Source: CAVOJY01 sp963696405
GTDB taxonomy: Bacteria > Chloroflexota > Limnocylindria > Limnocylindrales > CSP1-4
Length of the DNA: 64,000 nucleotides
Assembly (NCBI GenBank): GCA_963696405.1
Contig: CAVOJY010000007.1
Coordinates: 1-64,000, forward strand
Direction of reading: 5' to 3'
How positions within the stretch are numbered: the first letter of the stretch is position 1; every line of letters begins with the position of its first letter. The notes under the pieces were generated by a model. It was not told the DNA's origin. It saw only the letters and a program-made list of their open reading frames with translations, and ran no database searches. Shown here piece after piece: positions 61,172 to 64,000 of this stretch. The translations under genes and the position numbers were made by a program.

Positions 61172-61981
61172 ATGAGGAACCTGGTCCCGATCGGTCGATT
61201 CTCCCGGCTCTGCCGGCTGACGATCCCGGCGCTCCGGCTCTACGACGAGCTCGGGCTGCTGAAGCCTGCTTCCATCGACCCGGATACAGGCTACCGGTAC
61301 TACAGCCTGGCCCAGGCGGCGGAGGCGGAACGGATCCGCGCACTGCGTTCGGTGGACATGCCGCTCGACGAGATCCGCGCGCTCCTTTCCGAGCGCGATC
61401 CGGATGAGATTCGGGCGCGGCTCGACCGTCACCGTCGCGAGCTCTGTGCGCGGATCGCAGGCTACCAGGGGGCTGTCGCGCATCTCGAGCGGCTCATGCA
61501 CGAGGAGACAGGACAGATGGACTACGACATCAGCGTTCGCGATGTGGTCTCACAGCCCATCGTCGGCATCCGGGCGCGCACCTCGCTCGCGCAGATGCCT
61601 GCGTTCATGGGGGGCGCGTACGGCGAGCTCTTCCAGCTCATCGGCCGGCTGGGCGCGCGCCCGGCAGGACCTCCGTTCGTCATCTACTACGACCCCGAGT
61701 TCAAGGAGGACGACATCGACGTGGAGGCGGGGGTGCCTGTCTCCGATCCGATCGAGGGATCCGGACGCGTGCTCGGCAGCACCCTTCCCGCCGGGACCAT
61801 CGCCTGCACCCTCCACCTGGGGCCGTACGAGGGGATCGGCGGCGCATACCGCGCGGTGACCGCGTGGGTGGAGGAGCACGGGCGCGAGTTCGCCGGCCCG
61901 CCGCGCGAGGTCTACCTCGTGGGTGTGGGCCAGGCCGAGCCCTCCGGCTACCGCACCGAGGTCCAGTTCCCGATCAGGTAG
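61172..61981 (+). CDS. MerR-family regulator with GyrI-like ligand-binding domain
   Basis: A 269-residue BmrR-like regulator. The MerR winged helix (about 1-75) has LVPIGRFSRLCRLTIPALRLYDELGLLKPASIDPDTGYRYYSLAQAAEAERIRALRSVDMPLDEIRALL. A coiled-coil dimer helix (about 80-115) follows. The C-terminal GyrI-like domain (about 120-268) has YDISVRDVVSQPIVGIRA, PFVIYYDPEFKEDDIDVEAGVPV and TLPAGTIACTLHLGPYEGIGGAYRAVTAWVEEHG. This domain binds hydrophobic cations. ATG 61172 with GAGGG nearby. No transporter gene is in the same operon. Confidence 0.9.
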   Translation: MRNLVPIGRFSRLCRLTIPALRLYDELGLLKPASIDPDTGYRYYSLAQAAEAERIRALRSVDMPLDEIRALLSERDPDEIRARLDRHRRELCARIAGYQGAVAHLERLMHEETGQMDYDISVRDVVSQPIVGIRARTSLAQMPAFMGGAYGELFQLIGRLGARPAGPPFVIYYDPEFKEDDIDVEAGVPVSDPIEGSGRVLGSTLPAGTIACTLHLGPYEGIGGAYRAVTAWVEEHGREFAGPPREVYLVGVGQAEPSGYRTEVQFPIR

Positions 61982-62029
61982 GCGCAGGAAACGGGTCGGG
62001 CTGGCGTACCCGGGCCGGCCTCTGGCACG

Positions 62030-62731
62030 ATGAGCGGGATGTCCCCGGAGAACGACGCCCCGCCGTCAGGATTGAACCGGCAGTTCGTGGCGGCCGCGCT
62101 GGCGGTGATGGCGTTCGCGGCCGCCATGGCCTACCTGGAGTCGGCCGTCGTCGTGTACCTGCGGGCGGCACTCGGGCTCGAGCCGGGCGTCATCTTCCCG
62201 TTGCAGGAACCCGCGGCGGTGGGGTCGTTCGCCGTAATCGAGGTCGGCCGGGAGATGGCGACCCTCGTCATGCTCGCCGCGGTCGGCTGGCTGGCCGGGC
62301 GGAGCGCGATCGAGCGGCTGGCCTGGACTGCCGTCGCGTTCGGTACATGGGACATCTTCTACTACGCATGGCTGTGGGTCTTCATCGGGTGGCCGCCCGC
62401 GCCCGACACCTGGGATCTCCTCTTCCTCATCCCGGTCCCGTGGGTCGGCCCGGTCTGGGCGCCGCTCGTCGTGAGCGTCGCCCTGGTGGGGTTCGGGTTG
62501 TGGGCCGCCCTGCGCATTCGCCGTGGAGGGCGGGTCGCGGTCGGGCCCTGGCAGGTGCTGGGCGGCATCGCCGGCGGCGTGATCGTGGTCGTGAGTTTCA
62601 CGCTCCAGGCCGGTGAGATCGTGGCAGGAGGGCTACCGCACGACTACGCGTGGATCGTCTTTGTCGCCGGCATGGCCGTGGCGACGGCCGCGGCACTGTC
62701 GGCACTGCTGCCGGGCCGCAGCTCACCCTGA
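62030..62731 (+). CDS. Membrane protein of unknown function
   Basis: A 233-residue protein with seven predicted helices (for example 20-42, 78-98, 107-128, 135-158, 170-190 and 205-225). Conspicuous stretches are YLESAVVVYLRAALGLEPG, VIEVGREMATLVMLAAVGWLAG and GTWDIFYYAWLWVFIGWPPAPDTWDLLFLIPVPWVGPVWAPLVVS, a pattern seen in uncharacterised membrane proteins. No cofactor-binding motif. Its end overlaps the convergent gene by 9 bases. Confidence 0.72.
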   Translation: MSGMSPENDAPPSGLNRQFVAAALAVMAFAAAMAYLESAVVVYLRAALGLEPGVIFPLQEPAAVGSFAVIEVGREMATLVMLAAVGWLAGRSAIERLAWTAVAFGTWDIFYYAWLWVFIGWPPAPDTWDLLFLIPVPWVGPVWAPLVVSVALVGFGLWAALRIRRGGRVAVGPWQVLGGIAGGVIVVVSFTLQAGEIVAGGLPHDYAWIVFVAGMAVATAAALSALLPGRSSP

Positions 62732-63229
62732 GGCGCGGTCGTCACCGCCGTCCCGACGCCGCCGTTGCCCGATGACCTCGACCACGCCGCCGGCGAAGGC
62801 CGCGATCGCCGCCGCGGTCGCGCAGGAGATGCCGAGGTCGGCCCGGATCGCCTCTGGCGGAGCGCCTGCCGCGAGGAGCACGGCCTCGGCACTGGTGAAC
62901 GCGAGGTACGAGGCGATGCCGATGGGGGGACCCATCGCCACGCCGACCCAGGCCGCCCACGGCCGTTTCCCGAGCACCGAGAGCGCGAGGGCCACGGCGG
63001 CCAGCACGAAGATGAACGCGTACCGGGTACCGTTCTCGCCCGCGTTCGCGACCGTCACGCTCGCGGTCCCCGCGGACGCCCAGGGGAAGACGACCGCGAC
63101 GGCGCTGAAGCCGGCAGCGATCAGCAGGAGAAGCTCGCCGACGCGCCATCGGCCGAAGTAGCGGTACTCCACGCGTTCGTCCCTCGTGGCCGTGCCGCGG
63201 ACCCGGCGGGTCGCGGTGCCGCTGATCAT
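62723..63229 (-). CDS. Membrane protein of unknown function
   Basis: A 168-residue protein with four predicted helices (about 30-55, 68-90, 95-120 and 128-152). The start has RGTATRDERVEYRYFGRWRVGELLLLIAAG. It ends in a charged RRRRDGGDD tail. No family recognised. Tail-to-tail with the preceding membrane gene; 92 bases separate its start from the end of nagZ on the same strand. Confidence 0.68.
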   Translation of the reverse strand: MISGTATRRVRGTATRDERVEYRYFGRWRVGELLLLIAAGFSAVAVVFPWASAGTASVTVANAGENGTRYAFIFVLAAVALALSVLGKRPWAAWVGVAMGPPIGIASYLAFTSAEAVLLAAGAPPEAIRADLGISCATAAAIAAFAGGVVEVIGQRRRRDGGDDRASG

Positions 63230-63321
63230 GCTAGCCCGCGGCCGCGGTGCGCGGCCATCGGCGCCGCACCGCTGGGCCGACCCCCCGTGCCGTCCGTGAT
63301 TTTGCCGGAGCCTGCCGGCCT

Positions 63322-64000
63322 CTACTCGCAGGCGGCCCAGCGGTCCAGGCCCTTGAATCGCTCGACTCTCAGGAACGCGTCGCGGACGCGGGACGCGGGG
63401 AGGCGACCGGCCTCCACGGCGGCCGCGAGATGGTCGATCACCTCGACGATGCGCGTGTCACCGGACAGGATGGCCAGGTCGATTCCCGCGCCGATCGCCT
63501 GCTCCACGGCCACGGGCAGGTCCCACCGCGAGGCGATGGCGCCCATGTCCATCGCGTCGGCCACGACAAGCCCGGTGAACTTGAGCTCACCGCGCAGGAG
63601 TCCTCCGATCACCTTCGGGGAGAGCGTGGCCGGGAGGTAAGGATCGACCGCACGCACGAGGAGGTGGCCGACCATCACCGCCGGGACGTCATCCTTGATC
63701 GCCGCCTCGAACGGCGGCAGGGCGCGCTTGCGCAGCTGGGCGAGGGACGACTCCACGACCGGCAGATCGGTGTGGGAGTCGGTCACGCTCTCGCCGTGCC
63801 CCGGGAAGTGCTTGGCGACGCCGGTGACCCCGGCCTCCTGCAGCCCCCGGAGGAACGCCACGCCGGCGCGTGACACGGCAGCCGGGCTGGATCCGAACGA
63901 GCGGTCGCCGATCACCGAATCCCCCTCGGCGCCGGTGACGTCCAGGACCGGCGCGAGGTCGGTCGTGATGCCGAGGCTCGCGAGGCTCGCGCCGATCTTC
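63322..64000 (-). CDS. nagZ: Beta-N-acetylhexosaminidase, GH3 (3' part)
   Basis: The C-terminal 225 residues of a GH3 hexosaminidase, running off the right edge; the 5' part lies beyond the window. KIGASLASLGITTDLAPVLDV, the conserved KHFPGHGESVTDSHTDLP (catalytic His/Asp dyad loop typical of NagZ), GHLLVRAVDPYLPATLSPKVIGGLLRGELKFTGLVVADAMDMGAIASR (nucleophile Asp) and the C-terminal ILSGDTRIVEVIDHLAAAVEAG are visible. NagZ releases GlcNAc from peptidoglycan fragments during recycling. The sequence is open to base 64000 without frame break. Confidence 0.9.
   Translation of the reverse strand, partial: KIGASLASLGITTDLAPVLDVTGAEGDSVIGDRSFGSSPAAVSRAGVAFLRGLQEAGVTGVAKHFPGHGESVTDSHTDLPVVESSLAQLRKRALPPFEAAIKDDVPAVMVGHLLVRAVDPYLPATLSPKVIGGLLRGELKFTGLVVADAMDMGAIASRWDLPVAVEQAIGAGIDLAILSGDTRIVEVIDHLAAAVEAGRLPASRVRDAFLRVERFKGLDRWAACE

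Overview
The window is GC-rich, bacterial, densely coded and transcribed from both strands. Many genes start with GTG or TTG behind purine-rich ribosome binding sites, and many overlap by 1-8 bases as tight operons. The mix suggests a free-living, probably aerobic heterotroph. It includes class I fumarase, GTP-type PEP carboxykinase, LarA, paired PaaK-like ligases, a TPP-dependent E1 pair, many small actinobacterial/Chloroflexota-like membrane proteins and a degenerate ISNCY-like transposase. An uncultured Chloroflexota or actinobacterium-like lineage is my best guess. No rRNA, tRNA, CRISPR array or phage module is visible.

Layout. 1-1465 holds a heavily frameshifted, lower-GC elongation factor G remnant that stops abruptly at a junction near 1186. 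1.5-8.4 kb is a metabolic stretch: SnoaL-like protein, adenosine deaminase, a transposase remnant, dienelactone hydrolase, M20 deacylase, asparaginyl-tRNA synthetase and an acetate/succinate transporter. 8.7-17.5 kb has a secreted protein, KDPG aldolase, small membrane proteins, a VapBC pair, a URO-D-like protein, a methyltransferase, an aldo/keto reductase and a GIY-YIG protein. 17.8-22.1 kb is a MarR-controlled heterodimeric ABC exporter with a near-ideal operator. 22.2-29.9 kb is a two-component system divergent from a TGS/HtrA/glycosyltransferase operon, with a 41-bp interrupted palindrome between them.

29.9-41.4 kb contains a broken DUF4038-type hydrolase, the two PaaK-like ligases, a ferritin-like protein, LarA with an MFS permease, a multiply frameshifted pckG and fumarase. 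41.5-48.4 kb has a Tat-exported protein, a cupin, DUF5661-like and small membrane proteins, and an ECF sigma factor with a broken propeller-type anti-sigma gene. 48.5-55.4 kb holds E1 alpha, E1 beta and a free lipoyl domain, a HEPN-like protein, a membrane-anchored DsbA whose two halves appear in swapped order, and a NodIJ-type ABC exporter. 55.4-64 kb has a NiaR-like regulator with an NCS1 permease and a UxaA-family dehydratase, several small proteins, a BmrR-like MerR regulator and the 3' part of nagZ.

Two themes stand out. First, at least eight loci carry frameshifts while neighbours of 1-2 kb are perfectly open. This is either real gene decay or patchy consensus quality, and reads would decide. 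Second, several genes have unusual architectures: the permuted DsbA, a standalone TGS domain, an E2-less lipoyl domain, a degenerate second PaaK and an internally shortened glycosyltransferase.
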